From assembly GCA_024278035.1 (NCBI GenBank), contig JAJRUA010000422.1:1-20163 (forward strand): DNA of 20,163 nucleotides, read 5' to 3'. This stretch comes from Planctomycetota bacterium (GTDB lineage Bacteria > Planctomycetota > Planctomycetia > Pirellulales > Lacipirellulaceae). Made by a program: the position numbers and the translations under genes. Below, in pieces: positions 1 through 7,629 of the stretch. A model generated the notes under the pieces. That model made no database searches. It saw only the letters and a list, made by a program, of their open reading frames with translations, and was not told the origin of the DNA. Numbering within the stretch: position 1 is the stretch's first letter; each line of letters starts with the position of its first letter.

Positions 1-17
1 ATGGAGCGGCTATAGAG

Positions 18-36
18 CCTCGCCATCCTGGCGAGG
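18..36. other. Perfect 8-bp hairpin downstream of the SDR gene
   Basis: CCTCGCCA and TGGCGAGG flank a 3-base loop, giving a perfect 8-bp GC-rich stem 20 bases past the stop of the short-chain dehydrogenase gene. No T-run follows on either strand, so it is not a canonical intrinsic terminator. It could still stabilise the 3' end of the transcript or act with Rho. Function is inferred only from position. Confidence 0.35.
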
Positions 37-56
37 AACCGGCGGAGGCGGCAGGG

Positions 57-872
57 TCAAAATATCCGCCGTGCCCGTCTCGCAACAATGCGTCCTGTAA
101 TTCCAGGCATCCAGTGATTGGCTATCGCATACCAACCTGCACGGCGTCCAATCGTCGCGATGCGTCGCCGTCGGCGGTAGGCCTTGATCGCGGCGTCGGC
201 AACCTCCTCGGCTGTGAGATCGGCCTTCTCTAGCTGAGATTGCGTTGCGCTGCGAAGTCGGTCCTCTGTGTAGCGAGCCTTGTCGAACAGGCCGGTTGAA
301 GTAATACCGGGCAAAACAACCGTTACGTTGAGCTTTGCCGGGCGTAGCTCGCCTCGAAGGGTTTTGCTAAACGCGATGAGGCCCGCTTTGCTGGCGTTGT
401 AAGCGGCGAACCCGGGGGGGGAAAGTGGCGCGAAGATCGAAGCGATGTTGAGAATGCCGACAGGCAAGGGGCGTTCGCGACGCTTGATATTGGGAGCCGA
501 TTCGACCAACAGCGGGCCCATCGTCCGGCAGCCGAGCATCGCACCGACAAGGTTCACATCAATGACGCGCTGTAGATCGGCCGCTTTGCAATCGAGGAGC
601 GGACCGGCAAGAAGTAGGCCTGCACAGTTGACGAGCAGTCCAATTCGCCGGCCAGTAAGCGACTCGGCAATTTGGTCCCATCCTTGGGGGTCGGTGACAT
701 CCAGTAGATAGGCGTCGCAGTGCGACTTGATTTCTGTGGTAAGCGATTCGAGGCCTGCCGTATCGAAATCAACCGCCGCGAGATCGTAGCCTTCCCTCGC
801 CAGACGGAGCGCTAGCTGGCGGCCAATTCCACTCGCGGCCCCCGTGACGACAGCTATTGGCCTTTTTCCCAT
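57..872 (-). CDS. Short-chain dehydrogenase/reductase (SDR), classical type
   Basis: A 271-residue NAD(P)-dependent oxidoreductase of the classical SDR family; the substrate cannot be read from sequence. The Rossmann cofactor motif TGAASGIG lies at residues 10-17. NCAG (the usual NNAG) is at 82-85, the active-site Asn near 107, Ser145 in NIAS, and the YNASK motif gives Tyr158 and Lys162, so the catalytic tetrad is complete. PGITSTGLF at about 188-196 matches the region after the active site in this family. The C-terminus is very basic (runs of Arg), which may mean membrane or nucleic-acid association. I chose the ATG at 872; an in-frame TTG three codons upstream (881) is possible. Its start lies inside the end of the upstream small membrane-protein gene (19-base overlap), which suggests translational coupling. 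Confidence 0.85.
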   Translation of the reverse strand: MGKRPIAVVTGAASGIGRQLALRLAREGYDLAAVDFDTAGLESLTTEIKSHCDAYLLDVTDPQGWDQIAESLTGRRIGLLVNCAGLLLAGPLLDCKAADLQRVIDVNLVGAMLGCRTMGPLLVESAPNIKRRERPLPVGILNIASIFAPLSPPGFAAYNASKAGLIAFSKTLRGELRPAKLNVTVVLPGITSTGLFDKARYTEDRLRSATQSQLEKADLTAEEVADAAIKAYRRRRRIATIGRRAGWYAIANHWMPGITGRIVARRARRIF

Positions 873-1309
873 CTGCGACAAACACCCACCGAAGCAAGGA
901 GTAGAAAAGCAAAACCGCCAAGCGAAGCGACGCCGGCGAGAACGCCAGGGTACGCCTGCTCAAACTTGCCGCGGCACCCTTGGCATTGTTCAAGGTGCTG
1001 CCGGACCTCTTCAAGTCTAGCATCTGAAATCGTCGGGTCCGAGGGATTACCCACAAGATGCGAGTGGTAGGGAACGAATCGTTCAACGCAGATTTCGCAG
1101 GAGATCGTGGTCGGCTGCATGAGGTAGGGCGAGGCGATCAGCAAAGCCACGACCGCCAGCACGGCCCCCTTCTTACAGCACTTGATCCCACACTTCCGCA
1201 TGAACTGCGCACGCAGGCGTGCTCCCAGAGATTGGAGTTGGCACCCGTCGCAGGCGGTCCACGGATTGTTTTCGTCCGGGTTGTCGATCGGTTGGTTGGT
1301 GGTATTCAT
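854..1309 (-). CDS. Small two-helix membrane protein with a zf-HC2-like Cys/His motif
   Basis: A 151-residue protein that I cannot name. CxxC is at residues 20-23, followed by a Cys cluster CGIKCC (40-45). There are two hydrophobic segments, about 47-64 and 122-144. Between them are CEIC (71-74) and HLEQCQGC, which gives His105, Cys109 and Cys112. The spacing C..C then HxxxCxxC resembles the zinc-binding part of anti-sigma factors (zf-HC2). However, it sits between the two helices, so it would be on the opposite side of the membrane from both termini. Anti-sigma zinc domains are normally cytoplasmic at the N-terminus, and no sigma factor gene is adjacent. Its end overlaps the SDR gene. Function is unknown; a redox or metal-binding membrane protein is an equal possibility. 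Confidence 0.7.
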   Translation of the reverse strand: MNTTNQPIDNPDENNPWTACDGCQLQSLGARLRAQFMRKCGIKCCKKGAVLAVVALLIASPYLMQPTTISCEICVERFVPYHSHLVGNPSDPTISDARLEEVRQHLEQCQGCRGKFEQAYPGVLAGVASLGGFAFLLLASVGVCRRWEKGQ

Positions 1310-1453
1310 TGCATTGCTACCGTTGAGGGGGAGCCTCTTTTGGATAGGGCCGTTTCAGGCGTCGTCCAGGCCCGGCTGTATTATCGTCAAAAATAGGCTT
1401 TCTTGACCGTGAAGCGAACCACACAACCGGCGAGAAGTTACCGACATAAGTGT

Positions 1454-2158
1454 TTATTTTTGGTCGTTGAGGGGGCCATCGGTCGCCTGTCCGAGTCGTT
1501 CGAGATTGGTGAGAAGGATCTTTCGGCGGCCAACCGTCACAAGCCCCTCGTTTTGTAGCTCACCCAGCACGACGGTGACCGTCTCTCGGGTGCTACCAAT
1601 CACGCTCGCCAAGTCATGGTGAGAGAGCTTAATCCGAAGCCGGACCCCTTCGGGGGAGATTTCACCGTACTGTTCAGCCAGCTCAAGCAGCAAACTCACC
1701 AGCCGCTGTCGGTTGGAGCGGAACAGGAGCGACTTGAGCCGTTGTTCGATCCTTCGCCGTCGTAGGCCGATGAGCTTGGTGATGCCAATCGCCACCTGGG
1801 GGTTGGCGGCGACCAGCTCGTTCAGGGCGTCGGCAGGGATGAGAATGACGGTCGATTTTTCGGCTGCCTCGGCAAACTCATCGCGCGGGCCGCCATCGAG
1901 CACCGCCAACTCACCGAACAGTTCGCCCGGTTCAATGAAGGCCAAAATGGCTTGTTTTCCCTCTTCTGTGACGGAGCCAATTTTCACCCGGCCTTCGGCT
2001 AGCAGTAGGGCCGCCGCGGCGGATTCCGCAGGCAAGTAGATCGGCTCCCCTCGCTTGAAAGCACGGGAACGACAGCGGGGCCCAAGGCGCGCCAGCTCCT
2101 CGGGCGACGATCTCCGAAAGAGATCCGATTGCTTTAGGTACCACAGCTCTTCAGTCAT
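1454..2158 (-). CDS. Crp/Fnr-family transcriptional regulator
   Basis: A 234-residue cytoplasmic transcription factor. The N-terminal cyclic-nucleotide-binding fold spans about residues 11-106, with the signature FGELAVLDGGPR at 81-92 including the Arg that in CRP contacts the nucleotide phosphate. The following Ser/Thr of CRP is Asp here. A long helix rich in Arg (about 128-150) acts as the dimer helix. The winged helix-turn-helix is at about 178-212 (LSHHDLASVIGSTRETVT), a strong match to Crp_2-type domains. The Cys set of oxygen-sensing Fnr is absent, so an Fe-S sensor is unlikely. I chose the ATG at 2158 because AGAAGG lies 11 bases upstream; a TTG at 2185 would overlap the pyrC stop. It is 23 bases downstream of pyrC and probably co-transcribed with it. 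Ligand and targets are unknown. Confidence 0.9.
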   Translation of the reverse strand: MTEELWYLKQSDLFRRSSPEELARLGPRCRSRAFKRGEPIYLPAESAAAALLLAEGRVKIGSVTEEGKQAILAFIEPGELFGELAVLDGGPRDEFAEAAEKSTVILIPADALNELVAANPQVAIGITKLIGLRRRRIEQRLKSLLFRSNRQRLVSLLLELAEQYGEISPEGVRLRIKLSHHDLASVIGSTRETVTVVLGELQNEGLVTVGRRKILLTNLERLGQATDGPLNDQK

Positions 2159-2169
2159 AACTATTGCTA

Positions 2170-2175
2170 CCTTCT
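2170..2175 (-). promoter_or_regulatory. Ribosome binding site of the Crp/Fnr gene
   Basis: AGAAGG on the minus strand, 11 bases before the ATG at 2158. It is one of few clear Shine-Dalgarno sequences in this window and decides the start against the upstream TTG at 2185. Confidence 0.55.
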
Positions 2176-2181
2176 GGCTGT

Positions 2182-3537
2182 TCAACGGCCTAATGACGCC
2201 TCGCCTGCCCAGTATCCCCCAAGAGCATGATCGAACCTAGCCTCCGTGCCCCGAATCGAGTCGTCGACTTGGCCTTCGGCGTAGACCGTTTGGCCACCGA
2301 CCCAGGTACGGACGGGCCAGCCGGTGAGTTCGACGCCATCCCAGGGGCTCCAGCCGCATTTGGTGAGCTGGTTCTCATTACGGACCGTCCGTCGCTCAGC
2401 CAGATCGACCAAAACCAGGTCCGCATCGTAGCCGACCTCGATTCGGCCTTTGCCAAGGATATCCCAGACACGTGCCGGGGCATCGCACATCCAATGGACA
2501 ATTTGTTCGAGCGTCACTCGCCCCTGGTGGGCTTGGTTGAGCATCAGGGCGAGCGAATTTTCCACCGCCGGCAGGCCGGAGGGGGAGGCGGGGTAGGGCT
2601 GTCGCTTTTCTTCAAGCGTATGAGGGGCATGGTCCGTTGCGACCACCTGAATCGTGTTGTCTCGCAGGGCGTCCCATAGTCGTGAGGCATCTTCCGGGGT
2701 TTTTAGCGAAGGGTTCATCTGCACGAGCGTCCCCAACCGTTCGTAGTCGTTGGTTGAGAAGAGCAGGTGATGCGGACACGCCTCGGCGGTGATGAGGCCC
2801 CGGCCCGTGGCAATCGCTTGGCGGATGAGGTCCGTTTCGTCACCGGTCGAGACGTGCAGGACGTGGAAACGATGATTGTGGCGGGCGGCCAGGTCGAGGG
2901 CCCGTTCGGTGGCGATCCGGGCGGCCAGGTGGTCGCGGATGCGGGAATGGTCGGCAACGTCGGTCGTTCCCTTGAATCGCTCCGCGTTGGCACGGACGGT
3001 GGTCTCATCTTCGCAGTGGGCCGTAAGGGGGAGGGTCGTTTCAGCGAAGATCCGTTCGAGGGCTTCTTGCTCATCGACCAGTAAGTCGCCGGTGCTCGAA
3101 CCGATAAAGATTTTTATGCCCGGCGTCCGCTTGGAAGCACGCAAGGCTTCCAAATTATCGGGGGTCGCACCGACATAAAAGCCGTAGTTGACGCGACATT
3201 TCTTTGCGGCAAGGCCCAGTTTTTCTATCAGCCGCTCAGGCGTGGTGGTCGTCGGATTGGTGTTGGGCATCTCGAGGAACGTGGTCACGCCGCCCCGGGC
3301 ACAAGCCCGACTGGCGTGCGTCAGGTCCTCTTTGTGGGTGAGCCCCGGCTCACGAAAGTGAACTTGGTCATCGATCACGCCAGGCAAGAGATGCCGTCCT
3401 GTGGCGTCGATCGTCTCCTCGACACGAACCGACCCCGCGGGGTCAATCTCAGCGATCTTGCCTGCTTCGATCACGACATCGACCGGCGCACTTCCACTGG
3501 GGAGTTGGACCGTCGCATTACGAATAAGGGTTCTCAT
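2182..3537 (-). CDS. pyrC: Dihydroorotase, class I, QxH subtype
   Basis: A 451-residue amidohydrolase predicted to interconvert carbamoyl-aspartate and dihydroorotate in pyrimidine synthesis. The N-terminal beta-sandwich strand leads to [15 protein letters not shown] (51-65). This is the dihydroorotase signature, but with Gln58 where most members have the first His of the HxH metal motif; His60 is kept. The remaining active-site positions look intact: Lys142 in GIKIFIGSS, His174 in TAHCEDE, His228 in HVLHVS, Asp302 in ATDHAPH. From memory, the [14 protein letters not shown] variant is also found in Bacteroidetes dihydroorotases, so this is a known subgroup rather than a dead copy. Hydantoinase or allantoinase would be the alternative, but REPG favours dihydroorotase. 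The start is ATG with no clear Shine-Dalgarno. It is the first gene of a likely pair with the Crp/Fnr regulator. Confidence 0.92.
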   Translation of the reverse strand: MRTLIRNATVQLPSGSAPVDVVIEAGKIAEIDPAGSVRVEETIDATGRHLLPGVIDDQVHFREPGLTHKEDLTHASRACARGGVTTFLEMPNTNPTTTTPERLIEKLGLAAKKCRVNYGFYVGATPDNLEALRASKRTPGIKIFIGSSTGDLLVDEQEALERIFAETTLPLTAHCEDETTVRANAERFKGTTDVADHSRIRDHLAARIATERALDLAARHNHRFHVLHVSTGDETDLIRQAIATGRGLITAEACPHHLLFSTNDYERLGTLVQMNPSLKTPEDASRLWDALRDNTIQVVATDHAPHTLEEKRQPYPASPSGLPAVENSLALMLNQAHQGRVTLEQIVHWMCDAPARVWDILGKGRIEVGYDADLVLVDLAERRTVRNENQLTKCGWSPWDGVELTGWPVRTWVGGQTVYAEGQVDDSIRGTEARFDHALGGYWAGEASLGR

Positions 3538-4160
3538 AGCAAATCGTTTATGGGGTAAGGAATGAAGAATTAGACGCGGATAAACACGGATTGAAGGGAG
3601 GATCGCGGATACAAGAAAGCAGGATGGGCCCCAATCGCTGTCCTACGTCTTTTTACGGACCCGCATCTTGAACAGAACTTTTTCATTCTTTAATCCGCGT
3701 CCATCCGCCCGATCCGCGTTCATCCGCGTCTAATGCTTCCTTCCTTTTTCTCTGCCGTCTCTGCGGCTCTGCGCGCGATTTTTTTGGGGGAGAGGAGCTG
3801 TTCTCATGTTGCGGCAAATCGGCGGTGGGAGGGCAAGGTGTGGCGTTAAGGCGTCAATCGGTAGGAAGCGAAGGGGTGCATTCTCGCACAGCGTGTTGGT
3901 TTCTGGCAACACCGTGCCAAATCCACGAGCGCCAGCCACAAGTCACGAAGAGTTAGCAAAAAGACTCCCACTTCGATTGGTTTTGTGACCTAGGTTTTCC
4001 TCGGGAGCTGGCTGTAACGGCTCTCCGACCTTATCTCGCTACGTCTTTTCCTATTCACGGCTGCCCCTTGCAGTCGCCTTGCTTGTCGCCCGTGACCGTA
4101 GGCCCGTGCCCCGATGATCGCTTGCCAACAGCAGGGCCTCCTCCTCCCGTTCGTCGCCTT
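3538..4160. other. Non-coding stretch between pyrC and the protease gene
   Basis: About 620 bases between divergent genes, so promoters of both pyrC and the protease should lie here, though I see no convincing -35/-10 pair. The left third holds an inverted-repeat element (3570-3733). Next to it, near 3745-3780, is a CTCTGCCGTCTCTGCGGCTCTGCG-like tract of degenerate CTCTGCG units followed by a T7 run. From 3790 to 4160 I see no repeat, tRNA or riboswitch that I can name. A 60-codon open frame at 3806-3988 on the plus strand has a good ribosome binding site but no recognisable protein character. Confidence 0.6.
3570..3733. repeat. Imperfect inverted-repeat element with CGCGGAT units
   Basis: The left end TTAGACGCGGAT at 3570 and the right end ATCCGCGTCTAA at 3722-3733 are exact inverted copies. 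Extended to 23 bases (3570-3592 against 3711-3733) the ends differ at three positions. Further CGCGGAT-like or ATCCGCG units occur inside, at about 3601-3610 and 3692-3720. No coding capacity is visible between the ends. The size, about 164 bp, and structure suggest a MITE-like or REP-like dispersed element. Copies elsewhere in the genome cannot be checked from this window. Confidence 0.6.
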
Positions 4161-6659
4161 ATGTCCAAACGCAAAAAGCAGCGCCCAGCTCGCCGTGTTT
4201 CACGGTTGACTCGTATCGAGACGCTCGAATCTCGAATCGTTATGTCCGCCGATCCGCTATTGGGTCCGCTACTTAGCCAGCATGGCATTATCGAAGAGGC
4301 TCCTGCGCTCAGCCTTCCCGCGACCGCCGAATTTTCTGGAGGACTTGGGCAAGCGATCGTTGAATCAGCCCCAACCTACGATGCAGGGGCCGATTTTTGG
4401 CTAAGTGCAAGCACGGTGGAAGAGGACGAGAGTTTCAACGGCAGGGTTGAGCAAGCGCTGAACAGTGCGAACGAGCTAACCGGCCAAGACAACGTGGTTA
4501 GCAAGTACGGTTTCGGTGGGGAAGGGCAAACGGTAGTCGTGATTGACTCCGGAATCGCTTACGACCATTCGGCCCTAGGCGGTGGTTACGGACCGGGCTA
4601 TCGCGTTGTCGGTGGTTGGGATTTTGCGGAGAACGATGCCGATCCTTACGACGATGGTCCTAGCGGCGGGCACGGCACGCACGTGGCGGGCATCGTCGGT
4701 GCTTTAGGGGACGGACCGCACGTGGGGGTGGCAACCGGCGTTGACTTGGTCGCTTTGCGTGTGTTCGACGATGCGGGGAACGGCTATTTCAGTTGGGTCG
4801 AGCAGGCGCTCGATTGGGTTAAGATAAACAAAAATAGTTTTGAAAATCCCATTACAACGGTCAACTTGTCGCTTGGTACGGAGTGGAATTCAGCGAATGT
4901 CCCTTCGTGGGCGATGCTGGAGGATGAGTTTGCGGCGCTTGAGGCGGAGGGAATCTTTATCTCGGTATCGGCGGGCAACAGCTTTACCAACTACAACGTA
5001 CAGGGGTTGAGCTATCCGGCTGCGAGCGACTATGTGATTCCGGTCATGTCGGTCGATAACAACGGTTCGCTCAGCTACTTTAGCCAGCGTGCCCAGAACG
5101 CAATCGCTGCCCCGGGGCGATGGATCACGAGCACGGTTCCAGATTACGCCGGGAACGATGGCAACACGATCGACGACGATTGGCTCAGCATGTCGGGCAC
5201 GAGTATGGCGGCTCCTTATATGGCAGGGGCGAGTGCTTTGGTACGCCAGGCGATGGAGTTCGTCGGACAGACGAACATCGATCAGTGGGACATCTATGAT
5301 CACATGATGGCAACCGCCGACTCGTTCTTCGACTCGGCAACGAACGCGACCTACAAGCGGCTCAATCTAGAAGCGGCAATCGATGCCCTGATGCCGGTTG
5401 ATGATTATGGATCAACGACAGCGTCGGCATATTCCTTGGGAACACTGGCCGACACGCTCTCCGTCTCGGGAGTCATCTCTCAACTCGACGACGTGGACTA
5501 TTTTGCCTTCACAGCAGACGCGGCAGGGACAGTTTCTTTGTCGGTCAGTGGTGACCGTGCGTTAGAGCCTGACGTTGCGGTAGTTGGCGTAAGTGGTTCC
5601 TGGTCGAACGACGTATTTTCGTTTGATGTGGTTGCGGGAGGAACCTACACGATCTCCATCGAAACAGCAGAAGGGCAGGGCCTAGGCTACTACGATGCCG
5701 ATTTTTCGTTTGAGTCTTCGTTTGTCGCTCCTGTAACGGTGAAGACGGTTGTTCATCAAAATGGATCGATTTACACGCTTGATTCTGAAAATTGGTTGAG
5801 TATCAACGGCAATCGACTTTGGGGGCGAATCCAAGATTTCACTATCGCCCCCAACCAAAACCTTATCTTGCAAGGCGAAACAGGAATTCTCCAAAGGTAC
5901 TCGGGAAAAGGTTGGGAACTTCTGGATACCGATGCACTGAAACACCTTGTCAATAACAATGCAAGAGTATTTTCGCTTGACACATACGATGTCTTGAGCG
6001 TTAACGGTTCTGCCGCTTGGACTCGAACCAATGATTTTTTCATCGCGGCCGATAATTCGCTCTACTGGCAAAGTACAACAGGATTTCTTCTAAAGCTCCA
6101 AGACGGTGGGTCTTGGCAGTATTTGGATACGGAAGTCAACGAATTTTCGGTCCGAGATGATGGGGTTGCATTTGCCTTGACGGCTGATGGAAATGTTACG
6201 GTAGACGGAGTGCAAACCTGGTCCGGCATCAGCGACATGCAGCTCAACAGCAGCGGACAATTAGTTCTTGTGGATAACGATGGTGATTTTTTGACCCAAA
6301 CGGGATCATTCTCGCTAGGTAAAGAAATTGGGTTGCCATCAACACAGTCCTTCGTACAAGAATCCTCTGCAAGCGAGGCTTCCGCTACTTCCTTTGCAGC
6401 GGTCTCACTAGGAAGTGTGAGAAGCGTTCGTGTGGAGGAATCGACGGTAACTGCAGGGAAATCCACGGCAGCAGTTTTCGCCGAAGAAGTGACTACCGAG
6501 AGCCTTATTACGGAGAGGGAACTCTTGTTTACAGTCGCCTATTCGAAAGTCACTCCCACAGGAGAGGAATCAATTGGTTTTGTAACTGAGGAGGTTGAGG
6601 AACCTACGAGTCTCGAAGTGATTGACTTGTTGTTCGAGAAGATGGATCGCTTTGTTTGA
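4161..6659 (+). CDS. Secreted or surface subtilisin-like (S8) serine protease with PPC domain and C-terminal repeats
   Basis: An 832-residue serine endopeptidase. It starts with a very basic stretch and LESRIVMSA (about 21-29), a LEPR-XLL-type motif frequent at the start of planctomycete exported proteins. The S8 catalytic domain follows, with Asp129 (VVVIDSG), His171 (GGHGTHVAG), oxyanion Asn273 (SAGNS) and Ser348 (SGTSMAAP); the triad is complete. A bacterial pre-peptidase C-terminal (PPC) domain covers about 414-526. Next, about 527-725, come three diverged repeats of about 60-65 residues with the pattern LS(I/V)NG..W...(D)F.IA...L......G.L. and ending WxxLDT, which look like beta-propeller blades. 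An acidic Ser/Thr/Glu-rich tail ends the protein without a sorting signal that I recognise. I chose ATG 4161 because the 31 codons upstream (from 4068) lack protease-family character and would precede the basic export start. It is convergent with the operon, 25 bases apart. Confidence 0.93.
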   Translation: MSKRKKQRPARRVSRLTRIETLESRIVMSADPLLGPLLSQHGIIEEAPALSLPATAEFSGGLGQAIVESAPTYDAGADFWLSASTVEEDESFNGRVEQALNSANELTGQDNVVSKYGFGGEGQTVVVIDSGIAYDHSALGGGYGPGYRVVGGWDFAENDADPYDDGPSGGHGTHVAGIVGALGDGPHVGVATGVDLVALRVFDDAGNGYFSWVEQALDWVKINKNSFENPITTVNLSLGTEWNSANVPSWAMLEDEFAALEAEGIFISVSAGNSFTNYNVQGLSYPAASDYVIPVMSVDNNGSLSYFSQRAQNAIAAPGRWITSTVPDYAGNDGNTIDDDWLSMSGTSMAAPYMAGASALVRQAMEFVGQTNIDQWDIYDHMMATADSFFDSATNATYKRLNLEAAIDALMPVDDYGSTTASAYSLGTLADTLSVSGVISQLDDVDYFAFTADAAGTVSLSVSGDRALEPDVAVVGVSGSWSNDVFSFDVVAGGTYTISIETAEGQGLGYYDADFSFESSFVAPVTVKTVVHQNGSIYTLDSENWLSINGNRLWGRIQDFTIAPNQNLILQGETGILQRYSGKGWELLDTDALKHLVNNNARVFSLDTYDVLSVNGSAAWTRTNDFFIAADNSLYWQSTTGFLLKLQDGGSWQYLDTEVNEFSVRDDGVAFALTADGNVTVDGVQTWSGISDMQLNSSGQLVLVDNDGDFLTQTGSFSLGKEIGLPSTQSFVQESSASEASATSFAAVSLGSVRSVRVEESTVTAGKSTAAVFAEEVTTESLITERELLFTVAYSKVTPTGEESIGFVTEEVEEPTSLEVIDLLFEKMDRFV

Positions 6660-6684
6660 TCGAATGGGTTATTCGGTTGGGCGG

Positions 6685-7629
6685 CTAAGCGGCGCATTGC
6701 CTTGATCGCTTGGCGAGCAGCTCTTGCACCTTTACTGTGATCGCCCGGCTATCCATCCCGTAGTGGGCCCGCAAATAGTCTTGGCTTCCTACAACAGAGG
6801 AAAATCCTTGCCGAAGACCGATACGGTGGAAGAAGCCCGGATGAGCGCCATTTTCTAGCAAAGCTTCGGCGACGGTGCCGCCGAGCCCACCGTTGACCGT
6901 GTGTTCTTCGATGGTGAGAATTCCACCGGTTTCTTCGGCGGCGGAGAGGAAGGTTTCAGTATCGAAAGGCTTAAGGGTGTGGACACTCAAGACACGAGAT
7001 TGGATGCCTTGTGTGGCCAGTTCCTCGGCAGCGGCTAAGGCTTCGGCAAGAATGCCCCCGGTAGCGGCGAGGGTGACATCCGATCCTTCACGAACACGAC
7101 GGACCTTTCCGATTCGGAATGTTTCGTGCGGACTGTTCGAGGTATTGGCAGCCGACTTGTCCAAACGGAGGTAAGAAACGCCCGGTGAATTGGCGATCGC
7201 TTCCGTCGCTTCGGCAGCTTCCCAGTGATCGCAGGGCGACAGAACTTTGACGCCGGGCAATGATCGCATGATGGCGAGGTCTTCGGTCGCGTGATGTGAG
7301 ATTCCCAAGGCGCCATAACTAAAGCCGCCTCCGACGCAAACGACATTCACATTGCAATCGTGGTAGGAGGCATCGTTTCGGATTTGCTCCAAGCAGCGCA
7401 TGAAGACAAAGTTGGCGATCGAATAAATGTAAACGATGTGCCCTTCGAGCGCAAGGCCCGTGGCCAATCCTGCCATGTTTTGCTCAGCAACACCCGCATT
7501 GATAAATTGATTGGGAAATCGCTCCCGGTATTCGTCGAAAACACAAAAGCCGAGATCGCCTGTGATAAGCATCACTCGAGGATCGTTCTCCGCCAATTCA
7601 CATAGTCTCGCTATGAAGCAATCTCTCAT
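6685..7629 (-). CDS. Transketolase-like protein, C-terminal half (pyrimidine-binding and C domains)
   Basis: A 314-residue protein that forms the second half of a split thiamine-diphosphate (ThDP) transketolase. It contains the pyrimidine-binding domain, with NAGVAEQNM (44-52) holding the Glu (residue 49) that activates the cofactor, and GISHHATEDLA (109-119) as in transketolase and DXS enzymes. A transketolase C-terminal domain follows (about 185-314). It should work only with the adjacent N-terminal half. I chose the ATG at 7629, which forms an ATGA overlap with the stop of that gene. The longer reading from 7695 adds 22 mostly Arg/Pro residues that overlap coding sequence. It is the last gene of the polysaccharide operon. 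Split transketolases of this size occur in saccharide and natural-product clusters, where they move two-carbon ketol units; the donor and acceptor are unknown here. Confidence 0.92.
   Translation of the reverse strand: MRDCFIARLCELAENDPRVMLITGDLGFCVFDEYRERFPNQFINAGVAEQNMAGLATGLALEGHIVYIYSIANFVFMRCLEQIRNDASYHDCNVNVVCVGGGFSYGALGISHHATEDLAIMRSLPGVKVLSPCDHWEAAEATEAIANSPGVSYLRLDKSAANTSNSPHETFRIGKVRRVREGSDVTLAATGGILAEALAAAEELATQGIQSRVLSVHTLKPFDTETFLSAAEETGGILTIEEHTVNGGLGGTVAEALLENGAHPGFFHRIGLRQGFSSVVGSQDYLRAHYGMDSRAITVKVQELLAKRSRQCAA

Noticed and set aside
1310..1453. Possible -10 box GATAAT upstream of the small membrane-protein gene
   Set aside because: No acceptable -35 element at 16-18 bases could be found.
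3806..3988. A 60-codon plus-strand open frame with AGAGGAG 8 bases before its ATG
   Set aside because: The protein shows no domain, signal or helix, is overlapped by an open frame on the other strand, and lies in a repeat-bearing intergenic region. The ribosome binding site alone is not enough.
4068..4160. An upstream in-frame extension of the protease by 31 residues
   Set aside because: The extension is Pro- and Cys-rich without export character; the basic start and LEPR-XLL-type motif follow the ATG at 4161.
6660..6684. Search for a bidirectional terminator between the convergent protease and transketolase genes
   Set aside because: Only a weak 5-bp stem (CGAAT/ATTCG, 6661-6675) without a T-run is present.
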